The notes under the pieces are model-generated. The model made no database searches. It saw only the letters and a program-made list of their open reading frames with translations, and had not been told where the DNA came from. The position numbers and the translations under genes were made by a program. This document shows, piece by piece, positions 1 to 6,967 of a DNA stretch of 17,391 nucleotides; position 1 is the first letter of the stretch; each line of letters opens with the position of its first letter. The stretch is from DASRTE01 sp035316885 (GTDB lineage: Bacteria; Actinomycetota; Actinomycetes; Jiangellales; Jiangellaceae): the NCBI GenBank assembly GCA_035316885.1, contig DATHII010000107.1, positions 1 through 17,391 of the forward strand. The letters are read 5' to 3'.

Positions 1-405
1 CAGACCGGTCATCAGGCCGTCCCGCGGACCCGGCCCGAGCCGGGCGCCGATGTAGGCCGCGGTCGCGACACCGTTGAGCCCGACGCCGGCCAGCAGGAAC
101 GCCACACGCAGGGCCAGCGCGTCGGGCGCGGGGAGGACGGCCAGCGTTGCGTCGACGGCCAGCCCGATGACGACGACGTTGCTGAGCGTGCCGATCCCTG
201 GCCGCTGGCGCAGGGGGATCCAGGCCAGCAGGACCAGCGCGCCGACAACGATCGTCACCATGCCGAACGACAGAGGGAGCCGCTCGGCCAGGCCCTGGTG
301 CAGCACGTCCCACGGGTCCAGGCCGAGCCCGGCCCGGATCATCAGGCCCATGCTGGCGCCGTAGAGAATCAGGCCGGCGTAGAGCTGGACGAGGCGTCTG
401 GTCAT
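1..405 (-). CDS. YczE/YitT-like membrane protein (partial, C-terminus beyond window)
   Basis: The reverse strand is open from the window edge to an ATG at 405 and encodes the N-terminal ~135 residues of a multi-spanning membrane protein. The start of the protein reads MTRRLVQLYAGLILYGASMG, followed by the motif GLGLDPWDVLHQGLA and later by GARLGPGPRDGLMTG. These paired G-x-G-P-W-D and GPGPRDG motifs are what I recognise as the YczE/YyaS/YitT family. The family has no firmly known biochemical function. It is commonly found divergent from a MocR-type regulator, exactly as here, so the regulator starting near 473 probably controls it. The frame stays open upstream to an ATG at 441, but that start would lie inside the operator region, so 405 (or a GTG at 420) is more likely. 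No clear ribosome binding site decides between them. Confidence 0.82.
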   Translation of the reverse strand, partial: MTRRLVQLYAGLILYGASMGLMIRAGLGLDPWDVLHQGLAERLPLSFGMVTIVVGALVLLAWIPLRQRPGIGTLSNVVVIGLAVDATLAVLPAPDALALRVAFLLAGVGLNGVATAAYIGARLGPGPRDGLMTGL

Positions 406-428
406 CACAGGACGCAACACTGCAGGAT

Positions 429-469
429 GAGTGGCCTTCATTTCAATAGCCACTTGTGAGAAAGTGGCT
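429..469. promoter_or_regulatory. Dyad operator between the YczE-like gene and the MocR regulator
   Basis: AGCCACTT at 448-455 and AAGTGGCT at 462-469 form a perfect 8-bp inverted repeat with a 6-base spacer, ending three bases before the regulator's ATG at 473. A further half-site AGTGGCC lies at 430-436, 33 bases (about three helical turns) before the matching AGTGGCT at 463-469. Repeated half-sites between divergent genes are typical of MocR/GntR-family autoregulation. The sequence of the sites is seen directly; binding by this regulator is inferred. Confidence 0.6.
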
Positions 470-472
470 CCT

Positions 473-1927
473 ATGCATGCTCTCAATGGCACCCATCTGG
501 CCCGGCTCCTGGGTGACTGGTCGGCTGGCGGCGCCGGGGCGGCCTACGTCCGGCTGGCCGCCGCGCTCCGGTTGCTCGTGCTCGACGGGCGGCTGGCGTT
601 GGACACGCGCATGCCGAGCGAACGCAACCTCGCGCGGGCGCTCGGTCTGAGCCGTACCACGGTCACCGCCGCCTACGACGCGCTGCGCTCGGCCGGATAC
701 GCAGCCAGCAGGCACGGCTCGGGCACCTGGACCACGCTCCCCCCGTCCCGACTCGGCGACACCGCGGCCGCGCCCTGGGCACCGGCGGCACCGGACGGGT
801 CCGACCTGCTCGACCTCGCGCACGCCGCGCCAGAGGCACCAGCCCACGCGCTGCGCGAGGCGTACGACGCCGCCCTCGAGCAGCTCCCCCGCCACCTGCC
901 CGGACACGGCTACGGCCTGTTCGGCCTGCCCGAGCTGCGGGCGGCAGTCGCCGAACGATTCACCACCCGCGGCCTGCCGACGTCAGCCGACCAGATTCTC
1001 GTCACGGCCGGTGCACAGCACGCCTTCTCGCTCGTGCTGGCGCTGGCCGTGAGCCCCGGAGATCGGGTGCTCGTCGAGCATCCGACCTACCCGAACACTC
1101 TCGACGCCGCCCGCCGAGCCAGCGCGCGCTTCGTGCCGGTGGCGCTCACCGATGACGGTTGGGACCTCGACGCCCTGTCGGCCGCGCTGCGGCAGACCGC
1201 GCCCCGCCTCGCCTATCTCATACCGGATTTCCACAACCCGACCGGCCTGCTGGCCACCACCGACGAGCGGGCCGCGCTGGCACGTGAACTCAAGCGGTCG
1301 CGGACGCTGACAGTCGTCGACGAGACGCTGGTCGAGCTCCGGCTCGACGGCGCCGACGTGCCGCCACCACTGGCCACCTTCCTGCCCGACGACCTCGCCG
1401 TCACCGTCGGCACTGCCAGCAAGACGTTCTGGGGCGGCCTGCGGGTCGGCTGGCTGCGTGCCGACCGGGCCACGGTTCGCCGTCTCGCGGCTGTGCGGGC
1501 AACCCTCGACAACTCCTCCCCCGTGCTCGAACAACTCGCGGTCGCATACCTGCTCAGTCGTTCAGATGACGTCCTGACGACGCGCCGCCGCGAGCTCCGC
1601 GGCCGGCGCGACGCCTTGGCGGCCGCGATCGCCGTGCGCCTGCCCGACTGGTCGGTGCGGGTCCCCGGCGGCGGCCTGGTGCTGTGGTACGACCTGGGCG
1701 CCCCGGTGAGCAGCGCACTAGTCGTGGCCGGTGAGCGGCACGGCCTTCGCCTCGCCGCCGGCCCGCGGTTCGGCCTCGACGGCGCGTTCGAGCGCCGGCT
1801 GCGCCTGCCGTACACGTACTCGGTCGACGTCCTCACCGACGCCGCCGACCGGCTGGCGGCCGCCTACCGGTCCGTCGCGGAAGGCCCCGCGACCGACCAG
1901 CGTCCGTGGGTCGACGCGTTCGCGTAA
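473..1927 (+). CDS. MocR-type PLP-dependent transcriptional regulator (GntR wHTH + class I aminotransferase fold)
   Basis: This 484-residue protein joins an N-terminal GntR-type winged helix-turn-helix (residues ~20-90, with MPSERNLARALGLSRTTV followed by AYDALRSAGY) to an aminotransferase fold type I domain (~110-480). The PLP-binding features are visible: PDFHNPTG around residue 255, VVDE with the ring-contacting Asp near 283, and the Schiff-base lysine in TASKTFWGGLRVGW at about 317. MocR proteins sense PLP or an amino-acid/vitamin B6 ligand and regulate a neighbouring gene. Here the divergent YczE-like gene is the obvious target. The frame is open from a GTG at 431, but the ATG at 473 gives the normal family start and keeps the operator noncoding. 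Its last 64 bases overlap the convergent CHRD gene. Length is normal for the family. Confidence 0.93.
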   Translation: MHALNGTHLARLLGDWSAGGAGAAYVRLAAALRLLVLDGRLALDTRMPSERNLARALGLSRTTVTAAYDALRSAGYAASRHGSGTWTTLPPSRLGDTAAAPWAPAAPDGSDLLDLAHAAPEAPAHALREAYDAALEQLPRHLPGHGYGLFGLPELRAAVAERFTTRGLPTSADQILVTAGAQHAFSLVLALAVSPGDRVLVEHPTYPNTLDAARRASARFVPVALTDDGWDLDALSAALRQTAPRLAYLIPDFHNPTGLLATTDERAALARELKRSRTLTVVDETLVELRLDGADVPPPLATFLPDDLAVTVGTASKTFWGGLRVGWLRADRATVRRLAAVRATLDNSSPVLEQLAVAYLLSRSDDVLTTRRRELRGRRDALAAAIAVRLPDWSVRVPGGGLVLWYDLGAPVSSALVVAGERHGLRLAAGPRFGLDGAFERRLRLPYTYSVDVLTDAADRLAAAYRSVAEGPATDQRPWVDAFA

Positions 1928-2280
1928 ACCTGAAGACGGCCGGGAACGGCGTTGTGCACGTTGACGTAGAAGTCGGCCGGGTTGGCGACGATCGCCGCCA
2001 GCTCACTCTGCGTCAGTGTCTCGGTCGAGTCCTGGTCGTCCGGCACGGCCGTGATGCAGTCCGCGGCGAGCCTGTTCGGGACCTGGAGGCCGACGACGAT
2101 GCCGCCGGCCACACCGCGCGCACCGGCGTGGATGTGGGCACCGTGGCCGTGTCGATCCGGTTTGCGGGTGCCGAGTAGCTTGACGCTTTCGCCGTCCGCC
2201 TGAGCCGCGGGGACTGCGCCGAGAACGACTGCCGACGCCGCGGTCAGGGCGACTGCCGCTCGCGTCCACCATCTGCGCAT
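1864..2280 (-). CDS. Small exported CHRD-domain protein, possibly degraded
   Basis: The 138-residue product starts with a clear Sec signal peptide (MRRWWTRAAVALTAASAVVL, then cleavage after AQA near residue 30). The mature part contains AHIHAGARG and later ANPADFYVNVHNA, the two hallmarks of the CHRD domain. A GAGGAGG ribosome binding site supports the ATG at 2280. CHRD proteins are secreted and their role in bacteria is poorly known. The copy looks short. The segment usually separating the N-terminal strand from AHIHAG is largely missing (KLLGTRKPDRHGHGAHIHAG), and after NVHNAV the expected FPxG-type ending appears only in another frame (VFPAVFRF), as if one base were lost near 1945-1955. 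The present reading runs on to 1864, overlapping the convergent MocR gene by 64 bases. It may be functional in shortened form or a pseudogene. Confidence 0.7.
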   Translation of the reverse strand: MRRWWTRAAVALTAASAVVLGAVPAAQADGESVKLLGTRKPDRHGHGAHIHAGARGVAGGIVVGLQVPNRLAADCITAVPDDQDSTETLTQSELAAIVANPADFYVNVHNAVPGRLQVYANASTHGRWSVAGPSATDR

Positions 2281-2296
2281 GGCTCCTCCTCGCAAT

Positions 2297-2317
2297 GGAT
2301 CCGTAACACCCGGATCC
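2297..2317. promoter_or_regulatory. GGATCCG dyad upstream of the CHRD gene
   Basis: GGATCCG (2297-2303) and CGGATCC (2311-2317) form a perfect 7-bp inverted repeat with a 7-base spacer, 17 bases upstream of the CHRD start and just before its GAGGAGG ribosome binding site. It lies in the region shared with the divergent antitoxin gene. It could be an operator, a 5'-UTR hairpin or part of an ECF-type promoter. The repeat is seen directly; the role is not known. Confidence 0.35.
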
Positions 2318-2361
2318 CTCGTCAGACGGCACGGACCGCAGAGAGATCGACGGTTCAGGAC

Positions 2362-2367
2362 TAACGT
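2362..2367 (+). promoter_or_regulatory. -10 box of the orphan antitoxin gene (leaderless)
   Basis: TAACGT matches the actinobacterial TANNNT -10 pattern and ends six bases before the GTG at 2374, so transcription would start at or next to the start codon. There is no ribosome binding site in front of the GTG, which agrees with a leaderless message. No good -35 element is visible. Confidence 0.4.
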
Positions 2368-2373
2368 CATGTC

Positions 2374-2619
2374 GTGGCCACACTGCAGGTGAAGAACCTC
2401 GACCCGGCGGTTCACGCCGCACTTGTGGAGCGGGCCCGGCGCGAGGGCCAGACGATTAGCGACCTGGTGACGTCCATGCTGAAGCGGGGGCTGTCCAGGC
2501 CGTCTCCGGCGGAGTGGACCTGGTCCGTCAGCGAGGGGCCGCACGTCGACCATGACGTCGACAGTGCTGGGGTTCTCGACAAGGATCGCGGGCCGTGGCT
2601 GGATGCCACTGGTGCTTGA
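2374..2619 (+). CDS. FitA/VapB-like ribbon-helix-helix antitoxin (no toxin partner seen)
   Basis: The 81-residue product begins MATLQVKNLDPAVHAALVER and continues with GQTISDLVTSMLKRGL. This is a beta-strand plus two helices of a ribbon-helix-helix DNA-binding domain as found in FitA/VapB antitoxins (residues 1-46). The remaining C-terminal part (SRPSPAEWTWSVSEGPHVDH and on) is where such antitoxins wrap the PIN toxin. Normally a VapC/FitB PIN-domain toxin follows within a few bases. Here the gene is followed at once by the convergent YbaK-type gene, and I find no PIN-like reading frame in the 2600-2720 interval. The antitoxin therefore looks orphaned. An upstream ATG at 2369 is out of frame and hits a stop after a few codons. 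The GTG at 2374 is chosen because it opens the domain and has a well-placed -10 box. Confidence 0.75.
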   Translation: MATLQVKNLDPAVHAALVERARREGQTISDLVTSMLKRGLSRPSPAEWTWSVSEGPHVDHDVDSAGVLDKDRGPWLDATGA

Positions 2620-2656
2620 GGCCAGGGCACGGCGAGCGTGGTCGGCTGACGCCGCG

Positions 2657-3136
2657 CTACGACTCGCCCCGCTCCTCTGGGTCGGTGACGTCTTCCACAG
2701 TCGCGTCGAGGGCACTGATTAGGTCGTCACCGTCCACAGTCGCGGCGACTCCGTGGGCGCCGGCGCCGATCGAAACCTTACGGCCGCGGATGCGCTCGTC
2801 CGCCACGACGGGCCACGCGCGCAGCGAGCCGAGCGGCGTGATCGTGCCCCGTTCGTATCCCGTGACGTCCTTGGCCGTTGCGGCGTCGGGCATCGACAGG
2901 CGGCTCACGCCCAGCAGCATGCGTAGCTTTGGCCAGCCGATCGTCCGGTCGCCGGGGACGAGCACGAAGAGATAGTCGTCCTCGCCTCGGCGGACGACGA
3001 TCGTCTTGACGACGGCGGCCGGCTCGACTCCACGCGCGGCCGCTGCCTCCGCGAGGCTTCGCACCGGCCCGTGACGGACGACCTCGTAGCCGATTCCCGA
3101 CGCCTCGAGCGCCTTCAACGCAGCCTGTTCACCCAC
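2657..3136 (-). CDS. YbaK/EbsC-family aminoacyl-tRNA deacylase
   Basis: The 159-residue protein has the single-domain YbaK/ProX-like fold. Visible features are the N-terminal helix and strand (ALKALEASGIGYEVVRHGP), AAVVKTIVVRR with the conserved lysine at about residue 44, a core reading YLFVLVPGDRTI, and the C-terminal glycine-rich segment SIGAGAHGVAATVDG before ALDA. Proteins of this family hydrolyse mischarged Cys-tRNA(Pro) or Ala-tRNA(Pro) in the cytoplasm and so act in translation quality control. Substrate choice cannot be read from sequence alone. The GTG at 3136 starts the domain without extension. A TAGACT -10 box lies eight bases upstream, so it may be leaderless. The length is usual for the family and no damage is visible. 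It is a single-gene unit divergent from the VOC gene. Confidence 0.9.
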   Translation of the reverse strand: MGEQAALKALEASGIGYEVVRHGPVRSLAEAAAARGVEPAAVVKTIVVRRGEDDYLFVLVPGDRTIGWPKLRMLLGVSRLSMPDAATAKDVTGYERGTITPLGSLRAWPVVADERIRGRKVSIGAGAHGVAATVDGDDLISALDATVEDVTDPEERGES

Positions 3137-3144
3137 GGAGCCGG

Positions 3145-3150
3145 AGTCTA
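3145..3150 (-). promoter_or_regulatory. -10 box of the YbaK-type gene (leaderless)
   Basis: On the minus strand this reads TAGACT and ends eight bases before the GTG at 3136. There is no ribosome binding site between them, which suggests a leaderless or near-leaderless transcript. A TACAGT at 3169-3174 could serve the divergent VOC gene. -35 elements are not convincing for either. Confidence 0.35.
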
Positions 3151-3222
3151 GGCGGCGATCAGAAGCCGTACAGTCTGCGCTGACGACGGGACTGCTACCT
3201 GGAACAAGGACGGCATCGCAAC

Positions 3223-3600
3223 ATGGAGATCATCAAGCTGGCCTGGGTGGGTACGCGAACGGATAATGCGGAGCCCACCGTGCAGTTCTTCCGCGACGTC
3301 CTGGGCCTGCGGCTCGAGGCGGAGCACGATGGATTCTGGATGCTGCAGTTGCCGGACGGCAGCAAGGTCGAGGTGTTCGGTCCGGAGAGCCCCGTCAATC
3401 GGCACTTCACCACGGGGCCCGTGGCCGGTTTCCTGGTGGACGATATTTCCAGTGCCGCAGCAGAGCTCCGGTCGGCTGGGGTTGAGATCTTGCTCGGCCC
3501 AGAGACCGACGACAGTGGTAATGCGTGGGTGCATATTCGTGCACCGGATGGAAACGTCTACGAGTTCACCCAGGACCCCGGAGTCTCCCGACCACACTGA
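3223..3600 (+). CDS. VOC (glyoxalase/bleomycin-resistance) family protein
   Basis: This 125-residue protein is one VOC unit with two beta-alpha-beta-beta-beta halves. The first half runs from IKLAWVGTRTDN through QFFRDVLGLRLE to LPDGSKVEVFGPE, and the second from PVAGFLVDDI through LRSAGVEILLGPE to APDGNVYEFTQD. The acidic metal-ligand positions at the ends of the two halves (VEVFG and YEFTQ) are present. The usual His/Gln of the first strand is not obvious in KLAWVGTRT, so it may be a binding or resistance protein rather than a classic metal-dependent lyase. The ATG at 3223 has an AAGGACGG-like ribosome binding site. It is monocistronic and ends at a very strong hairpin. The specific substrate is unknown. 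Confidence 0.88.
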   Translation: MEIIKLAWVGTRTDNAEPTVQFFRDVLGLRLEAEHDGFWMLQLPDGSKVEVFGPESPVNRHFTTGPVAGFLVDDISSAAAELRSAGVEILLGPETDDSGNAWVHIRAPDGNVYEFTQDPGVSRPH

Positions 3601-3606
3601 AACGGG

Positions 3607-3655
3607 TGATCGTCGGCACTTCGGGGCCAACCAAGCCCTGAAGTGCCGACGATCA
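3607..3655. terminator. 20-bp-stem hairpin after the VOC gene
   Basis: TGATCGTCGGCACTTC plus GGGG (3607-3626) pairs with CCCT plus GAAGTGCCGACGATCA (3636-3655), giving a 20-bp stem with a single G-U pair and a 9-base loop. It begins seven bases after the VOC stop codon. There is no T-run on either strand, so it could be an actinobacterial U-less terminator acting in both directions, or a mobile or dispersed intergenic repeat. The near-perfect pairing is longer than a terminator needs. Confidence 0.6.
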
Positions 3656-3702
3656 ACGGATGCATCCCGGCCCGCTGCGAGGCGAGCGCAGACGTGACGC
3701 TA

Positions 3703-3733
3703 GGCGGCCGCCCCATGTCCGAGAGCGGCCGCC
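3703..3733 (-). terminator. GC-rich hairpin after the ABC operon
   Basis: GGCGGCCGC (3703-3711) and GCGGCCGCC (3725-3733) form a perfect 9-bp stem with a 13-base loop. It lies 20 bases beyond the permease stop on the minus strand. There is no U-tract. It is the likely 3' end of the ABC transcript, facing the hairpin of the convergent VOC gene. Confidence 0.5.
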
Positions 3734-3752
3734 CATCAGCGTTCGTCAGGCG

Positions 3753-4567
3753 TCAGGCGTCTCTTCGGGTGATTGCGTAGGCCCCGGCGGCGAGACTTCC
3801 GACTACCCAGATCAGGCACACGAGCAGTCCCCGTCCCGGCGAGAGAACGCCTGCGCTTTCACTGGCGGTGGCGAGGGCCTGACCGGCGGCGGGCAGGGTC
3901 CAGTCGGTGACGCCGCTCCAAGACGCTGGCAGTGCGTCCATCAGCGTGGGGGCGAGGAACACGAGACCGACCAGCGCGACGGTCGTGCCGGCCGTGTGCT
4001 TGATCACGGCGCCGAGCCCGAGGCCGACGACAGCGATGACTGCGACGTACAGCCCACCACCCAGCACAGCTCGTGCCACGCCTGGATCGCCGAGTGAGTC
4101 GCCGATGTGTTGCTGGTTGAGGATTGCCTGGCCGATACCGAATGCCGCGAATGAGATGGCGGTGCCTGCGATCAGCGCGACGAGGCCGACGACCGCCGCC
4201 TTGGCGGCCAAGAACGTACGCCGGTGCGGCACTGCCGCAGGCTGGTTCGGATGAGCCCGGTCGAGTACTCCGAGGTGATGGCGAGCACTCCGAGGACACC
4301 GATTGCGAGTTGTCCCAGGAGCAGCCCGGCAAGGCTCTTGCTCGTGCCGTCGAACGCCGCCTGTTCCGCAGGACTCAGGTCTGAGAACGAGCCGACCGCA
4401 GACTGGGTGACCAGGACCGCGAGGCCGATGGTGACGGCGGCGGTTGCGGCGATGGACCAGTAGCTCGACCGCAACGAGCGGAATTTCGTCAGCTCGGCTC
4501 GCACGACGTCTCGGGGATGCGGGTGCGCCTTGCCGGTGGGCGCGTTGGGCAGGCTGAGGGTGGTCAT
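3753..4567 (-). pseudogene. ABC-2-type permease, one-base frameshift
   Basis: Two overlapping frames together make one ~271-residue membrane protein. The first part begins MTTLSLPNAPTGKAHPHPRD and runs through RAELTKFRSLRSSYWSI, a membrane helix (AATAAVTIGLAVLV), and ITSEYSTGLIRTSL. The second continues AAVPHRRTFLAAKAAVVGLV with several helices and ends ITRRDA at 3753. The RTSL-to-AAVPHRR join needs one extra G near 4238-4241, where the minus strand reads CCAGCCTGCGGCAG. Either the gene carries a single-base deletion or the assembly has an error. In the bacitracin/daunorubicin-type ABC exporters this protein would form the membrane pore for the adjacent ATPase. Its ATG overlaps the ATPase stop in an ATGA (4564-4567), so translation is coupled. 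Confidence 0.8.
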
Positions 4568-5508
4568 GACGTGGCTCCATTCGCGGTGATCATCGGTGTG
4601 TCGAGCATGCTGGCGCGGAAGTCGACGCTGTCCTCGGTGAGCTCCATGAAGGCCTCCTCGAGCGACGCCTGCTTCATGCTGAGCTCATGCAGGGTGATCC
4701 GGTCGGTGGCGGCGAGATCGCCGATCCGCGTCGGATCGAGGCCGCTCACGGTGAGCGTGCCGTCGGGGGCCCTGTCCACCAGAGCGCCGTTGGCGGCCAG
4801 GGTCCAGGTGAACTGCTCAGCCTGCGGGGACCGGACTCGGACGGTGTTGAGTGAGCTGGCCCCGACCAACTCATCGACGCTGGCGTCGGCGATCAACCGC
4901 CCACGCCCGATGACGACGAGGTGTTCGGCCATCAGTGCCATCTCGCTCATCAGATGGCTCGAGACGAAAACGGTCCTGCCTTCCGCCGCCAGCGACTTGA
5001 GCAGCTCGCGGATCCACCGGATGCCTTCGGGATCCAACCCGTTCACCGGTTCGTCGAAGAGCAGGACCGCAGGGTCGCCGAGCAGCGCCGCGGCGATCCC
5101 GAGCCGTTGGCCCATGCCGAGTGAGAACATTCCGGCGCGCTGGCGCGCCACCTGTTCGAGGCCGACCAGCTCGAGGACCTCCGGCACGCGTCGGCGTGGG
5201 ATGCCGTTGGTCTGGGCCAACGCGAGCAGATGGTGATAGGCGCTTCTGCCCGGATGCACCGCCTTTGCGTCGAGCAAGGCGCCGATCTGTCGCAGCGGCC
5301 GCTCGTGCTCGACGTAGCGGTGGCCGTCGATGGTCACCGTGCCGGACGTCGGATCGTCCAGCCCCAGGATCATCCGCATGGTGGTCGACTTACCGGCCCC
5401 GTTGGGGCCGAGGAAGCCGGTGACCCGGCCGGGCCGGACCTCGAAGGAGAGGTCGTCCACGGCCAGGGTGTCGCCGTAGCGCTTGGTGAGCCCGCGGGCT
5501 TCGATCAT
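4564..5508 (-). CDS. ABC transporter ATP-binding protein (BcrA/CcmA-type exporter ATPase)
   Basis: This is a 314-residue ATPase with Walker A GPNGAGKST at 34-42, a signature motif in the variant form SLGMGQR at 129-135, Walker B VLLFDEP at 148-154 followed by a D-loop (GLDPEG), and the H-loop histidine in FVSSHLMSEM at about 185. The SLGMGQR signature and IGALLD in place of the Q-loop are usual for the bacitracin/daunorubicin exporter group. A C-terminal ~90-residue domain follows, as is normal for these. It energises the downstream permease, with which it overlaps by four bases. The ATG at 5508 is preceded by a good GAGGAGC ribosome binding site. The operon diverges from a two-component system that probably regulates it. 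The transported compound is unknown. Confidence 0.93.
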   Translation of the reverse strand: MIEARGLTKRYGDTLAVDDLSFEVRPGRVTGFLGPNGAGKSTTMRMILGLDDPTSGTVTIDGHRYVEHERPLRQIGALLDAKAVHPGRSAYHHLLALAQTNGIPRRRVPEVLELVGLEQVARQRAGMFSLGMGQRLGIAAALLGDPAVLLFDEPVNGLDPEGIRWIRELLKSLAAEGRTVFVSSHLMSEMALMAEHLVVIGRGRLIADASVDELVGASSLNTVRVRSPQAEQFTWTLAANGALVDRAPDGTLTVSGLDPTRIGDLAATDRITLHELSMKQASLEEAFMELTEDSVDFRASMLDTPMITANGATS

Positions 5509-5800
5509 GGTTAGCTCCTCAGTGGCTTGCCGGTCGATCTGGCCGGCTGGTACTGAAGCTAGGAATGCGAGGCCACCGGCGGCGACCGCCTGGGGATGGG
5601 TCTTGGCGTCGGTCGTGAGGTGGTACGTCGCTGCCCGGGTATCGACCTGTGGAATGACGGCGGCCCGGCTTGTCCGAAGATGAGGTACTCGGGGCCGTCA
5701 GCCGAGCTGGCGGAGCCGTCGCGACCGTGCGCCTGCCGGCGTACCTCAGATCAGCGCACAGGATGATGGCGGCGTCATCGACCGGCCCTACTCTCGAGAT
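5509..5800. promoter_or_regulatory. Divergent control region between the ABC operon and the two-component system
   Basis: This 292-base stretch holds no convincing gene. It must contain the ABC promoter (minus) and the kinase promoter (plus). The kinase promoter is visible as TACTCT at 5789-5794, six bases before the GTG. The ABC gene has a long leader and a GAGGAGC ribosome binding site immediately before 5508. GCCGG at 5529-5533 and CCGGC at 5543-5547 form a weak dyad. I could not single out a clear response-regulator site. Confidence 0.5.
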
Positions 5801-6967
5801 GTGAACCGCGCCGCAGCCACTCTGCTGCGACACCGGCCGGTGCTCCTGGACTGGGCGATCGTGATCGTCCTGTGCGTTGGCACCGTCGTCGGTTGGGCGC
5901 TGGACAGAGCGCACCAGCCGGCCTGGGCCCTGCCGCTAGACCTGGCCGCCTGCCTCGCCCTGGGGTGGCGGCGTTCGCGGCCGCTTCCGGTTCTTGCGGT
6001 GGTTGTCGCCGTCGACGTGGTGCAGATCGTCGCGGACGTCCCGGCGAACAGCCTGATCTACGTCACGCTCATCGCCATCTACTCGGTCGCCGCGTACGCC
6101 TCGCGCCGACGGGCGGTGGTTGCGCTACTGGGAACCTACGTCGGCATCTTCGGCGCCCTGCTGTCACCGGCTGCGTCGATCGAGGGAGGCATTGTGACCG
6201 CCACGGCTCTCATGGCGGCCGCGGCCGTCCTTGGCGACAACATCCGCACCCGCCGGGCCTATCTCTCCGCTGTCGAGGAGCGTGCCGCACGGATGGAACG
6301 TGAGCGCGACGCGCAGGCGGCCATCTCTGCTGCGGCGGAGCGGACACGCATCGCCCGGGAGATGCACGACGTCGTCGCGCACAGCCTGTCGGTCATGGTC
6401 GCGCAAGCCGACGGTGCCGGCTACGTCATGGACGGTTCACCGGACAAGGCACGACGCGCAATCGCCACCGTGGCCGAGACCGGCCGACAAGCGCTCACCG
6501 AAATGCACCGGCTGCTCGGCGTGCTTCGCTCGACCGATGTCGAGGAGGAACTGACACCGCAGCCGGGCGTCGACCAGCTGGACGCGCTGATTACCCGGAC
6601 CCAGTCCGCCGGCCTGCCGGTCACACTCTCCGTGAAGGGAACACCAGTCCCGCTCAGCCCCGGCCTGTCCCTGACCGTCTACCGCATCGTGCAGGAGGCG
6701 TTGACCAACACCCTCAAACACGCAGGCCCAGCGGTCACGGCGACCGTGCAGGTTCGTTACCTCGCCCACGATGTGGAGATCGAGGTCACCGACAACGGTC
6801 ACCCCGCAGGCGGGCCGCCCACTGGCCCGATGATTCCCGACGGCGGCCACGGACTTGCCGGCATGCGCGAACGCGCCGCCGTCTACGGCGGAAGCCTGCA
6901 GGCCGGCCCGCTCGACGGCGCCGGCTGGCGGATCTGTGCACGGCTGCCAGTGGAGTCATCGCGGTGA
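5801..6967 (+). CDS. NarL-family sensor histidine kinase (HisKA_3)
   Basis: The 388-residue kinase has an N-terminal membrane domain with about five helices between residues 15 and 145 (for example DWAIVIVLCVGTVVGWAL and LIYVTLIAIYSVAAYA). A short coiled segment (RAARMERERDAQAAISAAAE) leads to the HisKA_3 dimerisation box RTRIAREMHDVVAHSLSVM with the phosphoacceptor histidine at 189. The HATPase_c domain follows, with the N-box QEALTNTLKHAG (Asn303), VTDNG at 330-333 and GGHGLAGMRERA at 348-359. There is no separate sensor domain, so it probably senses membrane or envelope stress through its helices. The GTG at 5801 is six bases after a TACTCT -10 box and has no ribosome binding site, suggesting a leaderless mRNA. 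It overlaps the response regulator by GTGA. Confidence 0.94.
   Translation: MNRAAATLLRHRPVLLDWAIVIVLCVGTVVGWALDRAHQPAWALPLDLAACLALGWRRSRPLPVLAVVVAVDVVQIVADVPANSLIYVTLIAIYSVAAYASRRRAVVALLGTYVGIFGALLSPAASIEGGIVTATALMAAAAVLGDNIRTRRAYLSAVEERAARMERERDAQAAISAAAERTRIAREMHDVVAHSLSVMVAQADGAGYVMDGSPDKARRAIATVAETGRQALTEMHRLLGVLRSTDVEEELTPQPGVDQLDALITRTQSAGLPVTLSVKGTPVPLSPGLSLTVYRIVQEALTNTLKHAGPAVTATVQVRYLAHDVEIEVTDNGHPAGGPPTGPMIPDGGHGLAGMRERAAVYGGSLQAGPLDGAGWRICARLPVESSR

Noticed and set aside
2595..2720. Possible remnant of a PIN toxin after the antitoxin.
   Set aside because: Frames here (for example MTSTVLGFSTRIAGRGWMPL) lack the early Asp and other acidic residues of PIN domains, and most of the interval lies inside the YbaK gene.
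4564..5508. Degenerate ABC signature (SLGMGQR) and missing Q-loop glutamine as a sign of inactivation.
   Set aside because: These variants are usual in the bacitracin/daunorubicin exporter ATPases, and Walker A, Walker B and the H-loop are intact.
5519..5914. Minus-strand open frame across the ABC/two-component control region.
   Set aside because: It overlaps the kinase start and gives an Arg/Pro/Ser-rich product with no domain; the region is better explained as promoter DNA.
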